A stretch of DNA of 5,062 bases from an uncultured Lachnospiraceae bacterium (lineage in GTDB: Bacteria; Bacillota_A; Clostridia; Lachnospirales; Lachnospiraceae): assembly GCA_947302185.1 (NCBI GenBank), contig CAMYVI010000203.1, positions 1-5,062 on the forward strand, written 5' to 3'. The notes under the pieces were generated by a model that saw only the letters and a program-made list of their open reading frames with translations, did not search any database and was not told the origin of the DNA. The translations under genes and the position numbers were made by a program. Positions 1 through 5,062 of the stretch are shown in pieces. Numbering within the stretch: the stretch's first letter is position 1; every line of letters starts with the position of its first letter.

Positions 1-2
1 TA

Positions 3-29
3 GAGTATCTGCCAGTCTTATCACAATGA
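3..29 (+). CDS. possible C-terminal end of an upstream gene (partial)
   Basis: Reading from base 3 gives the short tail EYLPVLSQ followed by a TGA at 27-29. That stop sits directly against the gpsA Shine-Dalgarno site (AAGGAGG, 29-35), a spacing typical of genes inside a bacterial operon. The family cannot be recognised from eight residues. In many Bacillota the gene before gpsA is plsY, so a phospholipid-synthesis partner is possible, but that is inference only. The alternative is that these bases are untranslated leader. Confidence 0.3.
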   Translation, partial: EYLPVLSQ

Positions 30-41
30 AGGAGGATTATT

Positions 42-1070
42 ATGGCAAATATTGCGGTTATCGGTTCTGGCACCTGGGGTACGGGCCTTGCAAAACTTCT
101 CTGTAACAACGGTCACACTGTAAAGATGTGGAGTCCTTTCAAAGAAGAAGCAGAATCACTTACCCGGACACATATACATCCGAATCTTCCGAATGTGGTA
201 CTCCCGGAGGCGATGACCTTTACATCCGACATGGAAGATGTTCTGAAGGATAAAGATCTGATAGTCATGGCTGTTGCATCCCCTTTCACAAGAAGTACCG
301 CTCTCAAGATGGTGCCTTATGTAAAACCGGGGCAGAAAATCGTGACTGTAACGAAAGGAATAGAGGAGAGTACTCTTCTCACGCAGGCCGAAATTCTTGA
401 GGAAATTTTCCCTGATGCTATAATCGGAGCTCTTTCGGGTCCGACACATGCGGAGGAAGTAATCATCGGCCTGCCTACGACCATTATTTCCGCGTCTTAT
501 GATCGAAAAATGGCAGAGTACGTGCAATCCGTCTTTATGAACCCTGTATTTCGGGTTTATACAAGCCCCGATGTTCTCGGAGTCGAGCTTGGCGGTTCGC
601 TCAAAAATGTTATTGCCCTCGCAGCGGGCATGGCAGACGGAATGGGATACGGAGACAATGTCAAGGCTGCCCTTATCACCAGGGGAATACATGAAATAGG
701 AGGGCTTGCCATTCGAATGGGAGCTAAGCTCCAAACTCTTCAGGGACTGTCCGGCATAGGTGATCTGATCGTCACCTGTGCCTCAATGCATAGCCGTAAC
801 AGACGAGCCGGTATAATGATCGGACAGGGCAAATCTATGGAAGAAGCTATGAAGGAAGTCGGACAGGTCGTTGAAGGCGTATACTCCGCAAAAGCAGCTC
901 TTGCCCTCGCTGAGAAATATGATGTGGAACTTCCGATCACAAAAGCTGTTAACCAGGTTCTGTTCGAAGGAAAAACTCCTCAGGAAAGTGTGAGAGAACT
1001 CATGCGGCGCAGCAGAAAGTCAGAAGTTCTTTTAAAGGATGAGGACCTTCCTGAGAGCTGGAGAAGCTGA
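42..1070 (+). CDS. gpsA: NAD(P)+-dependent glycerol-3-phosphate dehydrogenase
   Basis: This cytoplasmic enzyme reduces dihydroxyacetone phosphate to sn-glycerol 3-phosphate with NAD(P)H, providing the backbone for phospholipids. The 342-residue product is the usual family length. The N-terminal Rossmann domain opens with the dinucleotide loop GSGTWGTGLA at residues 8-17. TKGIE follows at 104-108, then LSGPTHAEEV at 131-140, where many relatives have LSGPSFAEEV. The C-terminal helical domain has GSLKNVIA at 185-192, with K188 as the expected catalytic lysine, ITRG at 212-215, and the GIGDL-TC-S-SRNR block at about 238-255 that binds substrate. The ATG at 42 is well supported by AGGAGG at 30-35, six bases upstream. 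No promoter fits in the 41 bases before it, so it is probably transcribed with an upstream gene. A strong stem-loop terminator follows 36 bases after the stop. Nothing suggests damage or transfer. Confidence 0.97.
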   Translation: MANIAVIGSGTWGTGLAKLLCNNGHTVKMWSPFKEEAESLTRTHIHPNLPNVVLPEAMTFTSDMEDVLKDKDLIVMAVASPFTRSTALKMVPYVKPGQKIVTVTKGIEESTLLTQAEILEEIFPDAIIGALSGPTHAEEVIIGLPTTIISASYDRKMAEYVQSVFMNPVFRVYTSPDVLGVELGGSLKNVIALAAGMADGMGYGDNVKAALITRGIHEIGGLAIRMGAKLQTLQGLSGIGDLIVTCASMHSRNRRAGIMIGQGKSMEEAMKEVGQVVEGVYSAKAALALAEKYDVELPITKAVNQVLFEGKTPQESVRELMRRSRKSEVLLKDEDLPESWRS

Positions 1071-1106
1071 ACTGATCTTTTTCATCGAATCTTAAGAAAA
1101 TTATAA

Positions 1107-1160
1107 GCGGCAGCCGGTATGATTCAGTCATGAATTCATAGCGGCTGCCGCCTTTTTCTT
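1107..1160. terminator. probable bidirectional intrinsic terminator between convergent genes
   Basis: A perfect 10-bp GC-rich stem is formed by GCGGCAGCCG (1107-1116) and CGGCTGCCGC (1142-1151). After one G-G mismatch the stem can continue with TATGA (1118-1122) against TCATA (1136-1140). On the plus strand it is followed by CTTTTTCTTTT (1152-1162), a good U-run for ending gpsA transcripts. On the minus strand, downstream of the reductase stop, it is followed by TTATAATTTTC, a weaker T-rich tract. The two genes face each other with only 100 bases between them, so one shared terminator is the simplest reading. The plus-strand function is firm; the minus-strand function is inferred. Confidence 0.9.
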
Positions 1161-1170
1161 TTACTATTAA

Positions 1171-1998
1171 TCAAAGAAGGAAATTCTGTAAATCTTCCGG
1201 TATGCTCGTCACTCGATAACCCTCATTTATTGAATCAATTGCAGACATCTCTATGTCTGTCAGTTCAAAGTCAAATATCTGACTGTTTTCAAGCAGCTTA
1301 TCTATCCGCACAGTTTTCGGGATTACACCGCATCCGTGCTGAAGAATCCAGCGAAGACCGATCTGCGCTTCGCTGCGATTATATTTCTCGGCAAGTTTTG
1401 TGAGAATTTCCCTGTGAAGATAGGAGCCTCTTGCGAGAGGTGCGTACGCCTGTACAGCAATTCCGTTCTGTTGACAAAAGTCAATTATCGCCGGTCTGTA
1501 ATAAAGCGGATGGAATTCTATCTGATTTACCGCCGGAACGACTTCGGAATTATCCATAAGAAGCTTAAGGTCGTGCTCGGTAAAATTGGAAACACCGATA
1601 GATTTCGCTCTCCCCGAACGGTATATCTTTTCCATTACATGCCAGGTATCAATCGAACATCCGGGTATCGGCCAATGAATCGTATAGAGATCGACATAAT
1701 CAAGCCCCATGCGTTCAAGAGAACGGTTAAAGGCTTCTTCGATGTTACCGATTCTCTGTGCAGTATTCCAAATCTTCGTGGTAACGAACAACTCTTCTCT
1801 GGGAACACCGCAATTTCGGATTCCGTCTCCTACATCAGCTTCATTCTTGAAAGCAGATGCGGTGTCAAAAAGTCTGTAACCGATGCTTGCTGCATCTGCA
1901 ATCACCCGCTGAGCTTCTCCGGGTGCTGTTATTTTATACAGACCAAGTCCGAGGCAGGGCATTTGATGGCCGGAGTTCAGATTAAAGTAGTATTCCAT
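1171..1998 (-). CDS. aldo/keto reductase family protein with Tyr-to-Phe change at the catalytic position
   Basis: The 275-residue protein has the typical length and order of the bacterial small-reductase branch of the aldo/keto reductases, single-domain cytosolic barrels that reduce aldehydes or ketones with NADPH. Family signature 1 is present at residues 40-57 (GYRLFDTA then NE-VG), signature 2 ends at KSIGVSNF (132-139), and IPKT lies at 226-229 in the cofactor-binding loop. Of the catalytic tetrad, D45, K75 (TTKIW) and H108 (IHWP) are present, but the tyrosine expected at position 50 is phenylalanine (codon TTC, plus-strand GAA at 1849-1851). The arginine normally five residues after the Ser/Thr of IPK[ST] is K234. 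The ATG is supported by GGAAGG (plus-strand CCTTCC, 2005-2010), six bases upstream. It is transcribed alone, divergent from metF and convergent with gpsA. The fold is certain; substrate, and whether it is an active reductase, are unknown. Confidence 0.93.
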   Translation of the reverse strand: MEYYFNLNSGHQMPCLGLGLYKITAPGEAQRVIADAASIGYRLFDTASAFKNEADVGDGIRNCGVPREELFVTTKIWNTAQRIGNIEEAFNRSLERMGLDYVDLYTIHWPIPGCSIDTWHVMEKIYRSGRAKSIGVSNFTEHDLKLLMDNSEVVPAVNQIEFHPLYYRPAIIDFCQQNGIAVQAYAPLARGSYLHREILTKLAEKYNRSEAQIGLRWILQHGCGVIPKTVRIDKLLENSQIFDFELTDIEMSAIDSINEGYRVTSIPEDLQNFLL

Positions 1999-2027
1999 AT
2001 AAGACCTTCCTAAATCAAAATAACCGG

Positions 2028-2055
2028 GTAATAGTCTATCACAAAGATATGTCCA
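2028..2055 (-). promoter_or_regulatory. candidate promoter of the aldo/keto reductase gene
   Basis: Read on the minus strand, TGGACA (2055-2050) matches five of six bases of the -35 consensus. It is followed after 16 bases by TATTAC (2033-2028), a four-of-six match to the -10 box. Transcription would begin around 2020, just upstream of the GGAAGG ribosome-binding site. The spacer is one base shorter than ideal and the -10 is moderate, so this is a candidate only. Confidence 0.45.
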
Positions 2056-2063
2056 GAGTGATA
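2037..2063. promoter_or_regulatory. inverted repeat overlapping the reductase promoter, possible operator
   Basis: TATCAC (2037-2042) and GTGATA (2058-2063) form a perfect 6-bp inverted repeat separated by 15 bases. One arm lies in the spacer of the proposed reductase promoter and the other just upstream of its -35 box, where a dimeric regulator would act. The arms are short enough to occur by chance and no regulator gene is nearby. Confidence 0.35.
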
Positions 2064-2088
2064 AACAAATATTAAGATACTTTTACAG

Positions 2089-2130
2089 AAACCGGTTTGC
2101 ATTGATATGGCAAAGCTGATATCATAGATT
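2089..2130 (+). promoter_or_regulatory. candidate metF promoter with a palindrome at its upstream edge
   Basis: Two overlapping sigma-A-like pairs are visible, each with a 17-base spacer: TTGATA (2102-2107) with TAGATT (2125-2130), and TTGCAT (2097-2102) with TATCAT (2120-2125). The first has the better -35 and the second the better -10. A perfect 10-bp palindrome AAACCGGTTT (2089-2098) abuts or overlaps the -35 region, and an 8-bp palindrome TGATATCA (2117-2124) covers the spacer end. Either could be an operator half. Transcription from here would give a leader of about 100 bases before the metF start. Confidence 0.45.
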
Positions 2131-2146
2131 AGGAATAAATTTCCGG

Positions 2147-2231
2147 CACAAAGGACTGTCAGATACCAAAACTTATTATACGGTAGTAATGCTGTCTGTA
2201 TTCCTTGTGTATATTTCTGATAACAAGGAGG
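2147..2231 (+). promoter_or_regulatory. metF 5' leader with two mutually exclusive pairings, one covering the ribosome-binding site
   Basis: The central segment TCCTTGTG (2202-2209) can pair with CACAAAGGA (2147-2155), giving eight base pairs with A2152 bulged. Inside that arch, CAGA/TCTG (2160-2163 with 2195-2198) and TACC/GGTA (2164-2167 with 2182-2185) can also pair. Alternatively TCCTTGT (2202-2208) can pair perfectly with ACAAGGA (2223-2229), which contains most of the metF Shine-Dalgarno sequence AAGGAGG (2225-2231). The first fold would free the ribosome site and the second would hide it. No SAM, T-box, THF or ZTP riboswitch consensus was recognised. The pairings are read directly; any regulatory role is inferred. 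Confidence 0.35.
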
Positions 2232-2236
2232 TCATT

Positions 2237-3112
2237 ATGAGAATCCCCGATATTATGAAAAGCAGGTTGAGTGTTTCGTTTGAGGTCTTTCCTCCCAAGG
2301 AGGACAAACCGCTTGATCCTCTGATAAAAATTCTCGACAGGCTCTACACCATGCAGCCGGACTTTATCAGCTGTACATATGGAGCAGGGGGAACAAATGC
2401 CGGAAGGCATATGGAAATCTGCAAGGCTATTGTTGATTCCGGAAAGTCAATACCGCTTTCGCATTTCACCTGCATAGGAAGCAAAAAAGACGACATCAGA
2501 AGTCAGATGGACAGATGCCTCGAACTCGGTATCGACAATATTCTTGCACTCAGAGGAGACATACCCCAGGGATGGGAAGGCACCCGCGGTGATTTTATTC
2601 ATGCGAGTGAACTTATTGCTTTCCTCAGAGAGGAATACGGCGATAAGTTCGTAATCGGAATGGCCGGCGCACCCGAAAAACATATCGAAGCAGAGACCTT
2701 CGCCGAAGATATAGCGCATCTCCGCATGAAACAGGACGCAGGAGCCGATTTCCTGACCACTCAGCTCTGCTATGATGTAGAAGGTTTTAAGAGATGGATG
2801 GACACTATCAGGAAATGCGGTGTCACCATACCGATTGACGTAGGCGTCATGCCGGTCCTGAATAAGAATTCTATTATCAAGATGTGCCTTTCCATGAACG
2901 GATGCTCGATCCCTCAGCCTTTGGCGGAGTTGATCTCAAGACATTATAATGACAATGACGAGGATTTCAGAAAATACGGAATAGAGTATACAACGAAGAT
3001 GGTATATGAGTTTATAGCTTTGGGGATAAACGGAATACATTTCTATTCTCTCAACAAAGCGGACGCAGTTCTCGAAATCTGCAGGAACTGCGGGCTTGCT
3101 TACAGAAAGTAA
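2237..3112 (+). CDS. metF: methylenetetrahydrofolate reductase
   Basis: MetF is a flavin-dependent cytosolic barrel enzyme that reduces 5,10-methylene-THF to 5-methyl-THF, the methyl donor for methionine synthase and, in acetogens, for the corrinoid protein of the Wood-Ljungdahl pathway. From the chosen start it has 291 residues, the normal bacterial size. The FEVFPPK motif at 15-21 holds the expected catalytic glutamate E16. SCTYGAGG (45-52), LRGDIP (105-110, D108 being the flavin-interacting aspartate), AGAPEKH (143-149), TTQLCYD (174-180, with Q176), MPV (205-207) and HFYSLNKA (268-275) follow in family order. The frame is open to an ATG at 2189, but ATG 2237 is preferred: it has AAGGAGG at 2225-2231 with a five-base gap, and the 16 extra residues would lie before the conserved N-terminus without a ribosome site. 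No terminator separates it from fhs 165 bases downstream, so co-transcription is plausible. Confidence 0.95.
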   Translation: MRIPDIMKSRLSVSFEVFPPKEDKPLDPLIKILDRLYTMQPDFISCTYGAGGTNAGRHMEICKAIVDSGKSIPLSHFTCIGSKKDDIRSQMDRCLELGIDNILALRGDIPQGWEGTRGDFIHASELIAFLREEYGDKFVIGMAGAPEKHIEAETFAEDIAHLRMKQDAGADFLTTQLCYDVEGFKRWMDTIRKCGVTIPIDVGVMPVLNKNSIIKMCLSMNGCSIPQPLAELISRHYNDNDEDFRKYGIEYTTKMVYEFIALGINGIHFYSLNKADAVLEICRNCGLAYRK

Positions 3113-3180
3113 GGCGCCTGATAGTGAAAATTCACTTATTAACGGTCAAATGACAGGAAATCTATATCAAAAGCTTCCTA

Positions 3181-3209
3181 TAGACATTTTAAAACGGTGG
3201 TTGTAAACT
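3181..3209 (+). promoter_or_regulatory. candidate fhs promoter in the metF-fhs spacer
   Basis: TAGACA (3181-3186) matches five of six bases of the -35 box and TAAACT (3204-3209) four of six of the -10 box, with an ideal 17-base spacer. A transcript from here would start near 3216, just before the hairpin at 3221-3236. It may act beside read-through from metF, since no terminator is seen between the genes. The spacer also carries an AT-rich palindrome, AGTGAA/TTCACT (3123-3136), with no U-run. Confidence 0.4.
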
Positions 3210-3216
3210 TATTTAT

Positions 3217-3236
3217 CGGAAGTTCCGCAGGGAACT
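3217..3236 (+). promoter_or_regulatory. small leader hairpin upstream of fhs
   Basis: AGTTCC (3221-3226), GCAG loop and GGAACT (3231-3236) form a perfect 6-bp stem with a four-base loop in the predicted fhs leader. A competing smaller hairpin, CGGA-AGT-TCCG (3217-3227), shares the left arm. The right arm contains the only purine-rich stretch (AGGGAA, 3229-3234) that could start translation of the following short ORF, so the stem might mask it. There is no U-run, so it is not an intrinsic terminator. Confidence 0.4.
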
Positions 3237-3281
3237 ATGATGTATCAAACATTTTTATGTAAAACGGAGGTATCGATTTGA
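3237..3281 (+). CDS. possible 14-codon upstream ORF overlapping the fhs start
   Basis: An ORF beginning ATG ATG (3237-3242) encodes [14 protein letters not shown] and stops at TGA 3279-3281. That stop shares two bases with the TTG start of fhs, making a TTGA overlap. The second ATG (3240) has AGGG at 3229-3232, seven bases upstream, inside the leader hairpin. The arrangement resembles a translationally coupled leader peptide, which could help a weak TTG start. At this length chance is a serious alternative, since the fhs ribosome site (CGGAGG, 3265-3270) already explains initiation. No codon pattern such as amino-acid runs points to attenuation. Confidence 0.22.
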   Translation: MMYQTFLCKTEVSI

Positions 3282-4975
3282 CTGATATTGAAATCGCTCA
3301 GGCAAACGTAATGGAGAAGATCACAGAAGTCGCGAAAACAGCGGGCATTCCGGAAGAAGCACTTGAACTCTACGGAAATTACAAGGCTAAAATCGATCTT
3401 GGAAACATCCCGGGAGCCGATGAGAGAAAAGACGGTCATTTGATTCTTGTTACCGCAATCACCCCTACTCCGGCAGGAGAAGGCAAGACGACAACGACCG
3501 TTGGTCTCGCAGACGGAATGACAAGACTCGGAAAGAATGTCGTCGTGGCACTTCGTGAGCCGTCACTCGGACCGGTTTTCGGAATCAAGGGCGGCGCTGC
3601 AGGCGGCGGTTATGCACAGGTCGTTCCGATGGAAGATATCAATCTGCACTTCACAGGTGACTTCCATGCCATCGGCGCAGCGAACAATTTGCTTGCCGCT
3701 ATGATCGATAATCATATTCAGCAGGGCAATGAGCTCGGAATTGATCCGAGAAAGATTACATGGAAGAGATGTGTGGACATGAATGACCGCCAGCTTCGTA
3801 TGGTAGTCGACGGTCTCGGCGGAAAGCCGAACGGTATGCCAAGGGAAGACGGTTTCGACATCACTGTTGCATCAGAAATCATGGCAGTTCTGTGTCTCGC
3901 AGATGACCTTTCAGACCTGAAAGAAAGACTCTCCAGAATAATAATAGGATACACTTACGGAACGCCGGCAACACAGAAACCGGTCACAGCAGGTGATCTG
4001 AAAGCCCAGGGAGCTATGGCAGCCCTTCTTAAGGACGCACTCAAGCCTAACCTTGTGCAGACACTGGAGCATACTCCGGCCATCGTTCACGGAGGACCTT
4101 TCGCAAATATTGCACACGGATGCAACTCTATTCGTGCTACGAAGACTGCTCTCAAGCTTGCCGATTATTGTGTGACGGAAGCCGGATTCGGCGCGGATCT
4201 CGGTGCAGAGAAATTCCTCGATATCAAGTGCAGAATGGGCGGCCTCGTACCGTCAGCTGTTGTAGTGGTTGCAACGGTCAGGGCTCTGAAGATGCACGGC
4301 GGACTTCCGAAGAACGAACTCACGACAGAAGATCTGGCAGCCCTCGAAAAAGGACTTCCGAATCTTATGCAGCACGTCCGTAATATTACTGATGTATATC
4401 ATCTTCCGTGCGTCGTTGCGATCAATGCATTCCCGACAGACACGAAAGCCGAGCTTGATCTGGTGGAAGCAGAATGCCGTAAGGCCGGTGTGAATGTTGC
4501 ACTTTCGGAAGTCTGGGCAAAAGGCGGAGAGGGCGGTATCGCTCTGGCAGAGGAAGTTATAAGGCTCTGTGATCTGAGTGCGGAAAAAAATCTGCGTGAC
4601 AACTTTACATTTGCTTATGACACCGATATGTCCATCGAGGAAAAGCTGGACGCTATCACGCAGAAGATTTATCACGGAAATAAGGCAGTTCTTACTCCTG
4701 CTGCCGCTAAACAGGCTAAACAGCTGACAGATCTCGGATTTGACAAAATGCCGGTCTGCGTAGCGAAGACACAGTACAGTTTCAGCGATGACGCAGCCAA
4801 AATCGGTGCTCCTTCAGATTTCGATATTACTGTAAGAAATCTCAAAGTATCTGCCGGTGCAGGGTTCATTGTTGCTCTTACAGGAGATATCATGACAATG
4901 CCCGGTTTACCGAAACATCCGGCTGCCGAGAGAATCGATATCGATGCCGACGGTAAAATTACCGGTCTGTTCTGA
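3278..4975 (+). CDS. fhs: formate--tetrahydrofolate ligase (10-formyl-THF synthetase)
   Basis: Fhs joins formate to tetrahydrofolate using ATP, giving 10-formyl-THF for purine and formyl-methionine synthesis and, in acetogens, the second step of the methyl branch of the Wood-Ljungdahl pathway. The 565-residue product is close to the usual size of about 556-560. Residues 64-74 are the nucleotide loop [19 protein letters not shown] is at 93-100, family signature 1 [11 protein letters not shown] is at 102-112, and signature 2 [12 protein letters not shown] at 197-208. Later blocks are [14 protein letters not shown] (271-284), [14 protein letters not shown] (300-313), AKTQYSFS (496-503), and the conserved C-terminal block from [16 protein letters not shown] (529-544) to the end. 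The TTG start is chosen because CGGAGG (3265-3270) lies seven bases upstream and the resulting TDIEIAQA N-terminus is typical of the family. It lies 165 bases after metF on the same strand. No terminator with a U-run is visible after the stop. The sequence is too conserved to tell acetogenic from purely anabolic use. Confidence 0.97.
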   Translation: MTDIEIAQANVMEKITEVAKTAGIPEEALELYGNYKAKIDLGNIPGADERKDGHLILVTAITPTPAGEGKTTTTVGLADGMTRLGKNVVVALREPSLGPVFGIKGGAAGGGYAQVVPMEDINLHFTGDFHAIGAANNLLAAMIDNHIQQGNELGIDPRKITWKRCVDMNDRQLRMVVDGLGGKPNGMPREDGFDITVASEIMAVLCLADDLSDLKERLSRIIIGYTYGTPATQKPVTAGDLKAQGAMAALLKDALKPNLVQTLEHTPAIVHGGPFANIAHGCNSIRATKTALKLADYCVTEAGFGADLGAEKFLDIKCRMGGLVPSAVVVVATVRALKMHGGLPKNELTTEDLAALEKGLPNLMQHVRNITDVYHLPCVVAINAFPTDTKAELDLVEAECRKAGVNVALSEVWAKGGEGGIALAEEVIRLCDLSAEKNLRDNFTFAYDTDMSIEEKLDAITQKIYHGNKAVLTPAAAKQAKQLTDLGFDKMPVCVAKTQYSFSDDAAKIGAPSDFDITVRNLKVSAGAGFIVALTGDIMTMPGLPKHPAAERIDIDADGKITGLF

Positions 4976-5009
4976 GTACGTTCAGTTCCTTCACAGACAG
5001 AGACGTCAT

Positions 5010-5062
5010 CAAGAACGCCTTGGCGTTCTTGCCGCGCCGCGCATGGTGCGAAGCACCTTCCT
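5010..5062. repeat. GC-rich hairpin-forming stretch at the window edge, possible structured repeat
   Basis: CAAGAACGCC (5010-5019) and GGCGTTCTTG (5022-5031) form a perfect 10-bp inverted repeat with two bases between them. A second hairpin GGTGC-GAA-GCACC lies at 5045-5057. Between and including the second hairpin (5031-5057), 21 of 27 bases are G or C, far above the rest of the window. No U-run follows either hairpin, so neither is a standard terminator. The combination of tight stems and abrupt GC shift after a gene resembles intergenic repeat elements, but only one copy, cut by the window end, is available. Confidence 0.4.

Noticed and set aside
156..734. 192-codon minus-strand ORF opposite gpsA
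   Set aside because: It lies wholly inside the well-supported gpsA gene, its translation resembles no family I know, and it has no convincing ribosome site; it is a shadow of gpsA codon use.
1336..2013. 225-codon plus-strand ORF opposite the aldo/keto reductase
   Set aside because: The opposite strand encodes a clear aldo/keto reductase with all family signatures; the plus-strand translation is cysteine-rich and unstructured in pattern, as expected of a shadow frame.
2131..2236. Known riboswitch (SAM, T-box, THF) before metF
   Set aside because: I looked for the conserved core sequences of these classes and did not recognise any; the leader is also short for a T-box.
3099..3136. Terminator after metF from CTTAC/GTAAG or AGTGAA/TTCACT
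   Set aside because: Both stems are short and AT-rich and neither is followed by a U-run.
3154..3183. Possible H-type pseudoknot from AGGAA/TTCCT and CTAT/ATAG
   Set aside because: The helices are only four to five mostly AT pairs and overlap the proposed -35 box, so chance is the better explanation.
3113..3277. ZTP (pfl) or THF riboswitch before fhs
   Set aside because: fhs is a common ZTP-riboswitch target, but the conserved pseudoknot core and GC-rich terminal stem are not present in this AT-rich spacer.
5010..5031. Intrinsic terminator of fhs
   Set aside because: The stem is strong, but it is followed by GCCGCGCCGCGC rather than a U-run; a structured repeat fits better.
1..5062. CRISPR array, tRNA or rRNA gene, insertion sequence or phage gene
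   Set aside because: No regularly spaced repeats, tRNA-like cloverleaf, transposase or phage-like protein was seen; four housekeeping-type genes fill the window.

Overview
The window looks like a piece of chromosome from a low-to-mid GC Bacillota, most likely a clostridial anaerobe. The reasons are strong AGGAGG-type Shine-Dalgarno sites 6-7 nt before the starts, a TTG start on one core gene, a hairpin-plus-U-run terminator, and protein sequences of clostridial flavour. No species call is possible from the sequence alone.

Layout: (1) 1-41 is probably the last codons of an upstream gene whose TGA abuts the ribosome-binding site of the next gene. (2) 42-1070 (+) is gpsA, sn-glycerol-3-phosphate dehydrogenase, which supplies the phospholipid backbone. 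(3) 1107-1160 is a strong stem-loop that probably terminates transcription from both sides, because gpsA and the next gene converge on it. (4) 1171-1998 (-) is an aldo/keto reductase with an intact fold signature but Phe in place of the catalytic Tyr. (5) 1999-2236 is a divergent control region with a promoter candidate for each flanking gene, short palindromes, and a metF leader that can fold in two mutually exclusive ways, one of which covers the metF ribosome-binding site. (6) 2237-3112 (+) is metF, methylenetetrahydrofolate reductase. (7) 3113-3277 is a spacer without an obvious terminator, holding a promoter candidate, a small hairpin and a 14-codon upstream ORF that overlaps the fhs start codon. 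(8) 3278-4975 (+) is fhs, formate-tetrahydrofolate ligase. (9) 4976-5062 ends in a GC-rich, hairpin-forming stretch unlike the rest of the window, probably the edge of a structured repeat.

Functionally, metF and fhs are the two ends of the tetrahydrofolate one-carbon branch: Fhs loads formate as 10-formyl-THF, and MetF reduces methylene-THF to methyl-THF for methionine synthesis (or, in acetogens, for the methyl branch of the Wood-Ljungdahl pathway). The middle enzyme (FolD) is not in the window. gpsA and the aldo/keto reductase appear to be independent units. All four main genes belong to known families. The most unusual points are the Tyr-to-Phe change in the reductase, the possible switch in the metF leader, the upstream ORF coupled to fhs, and the GC-rich repeat-like edge.
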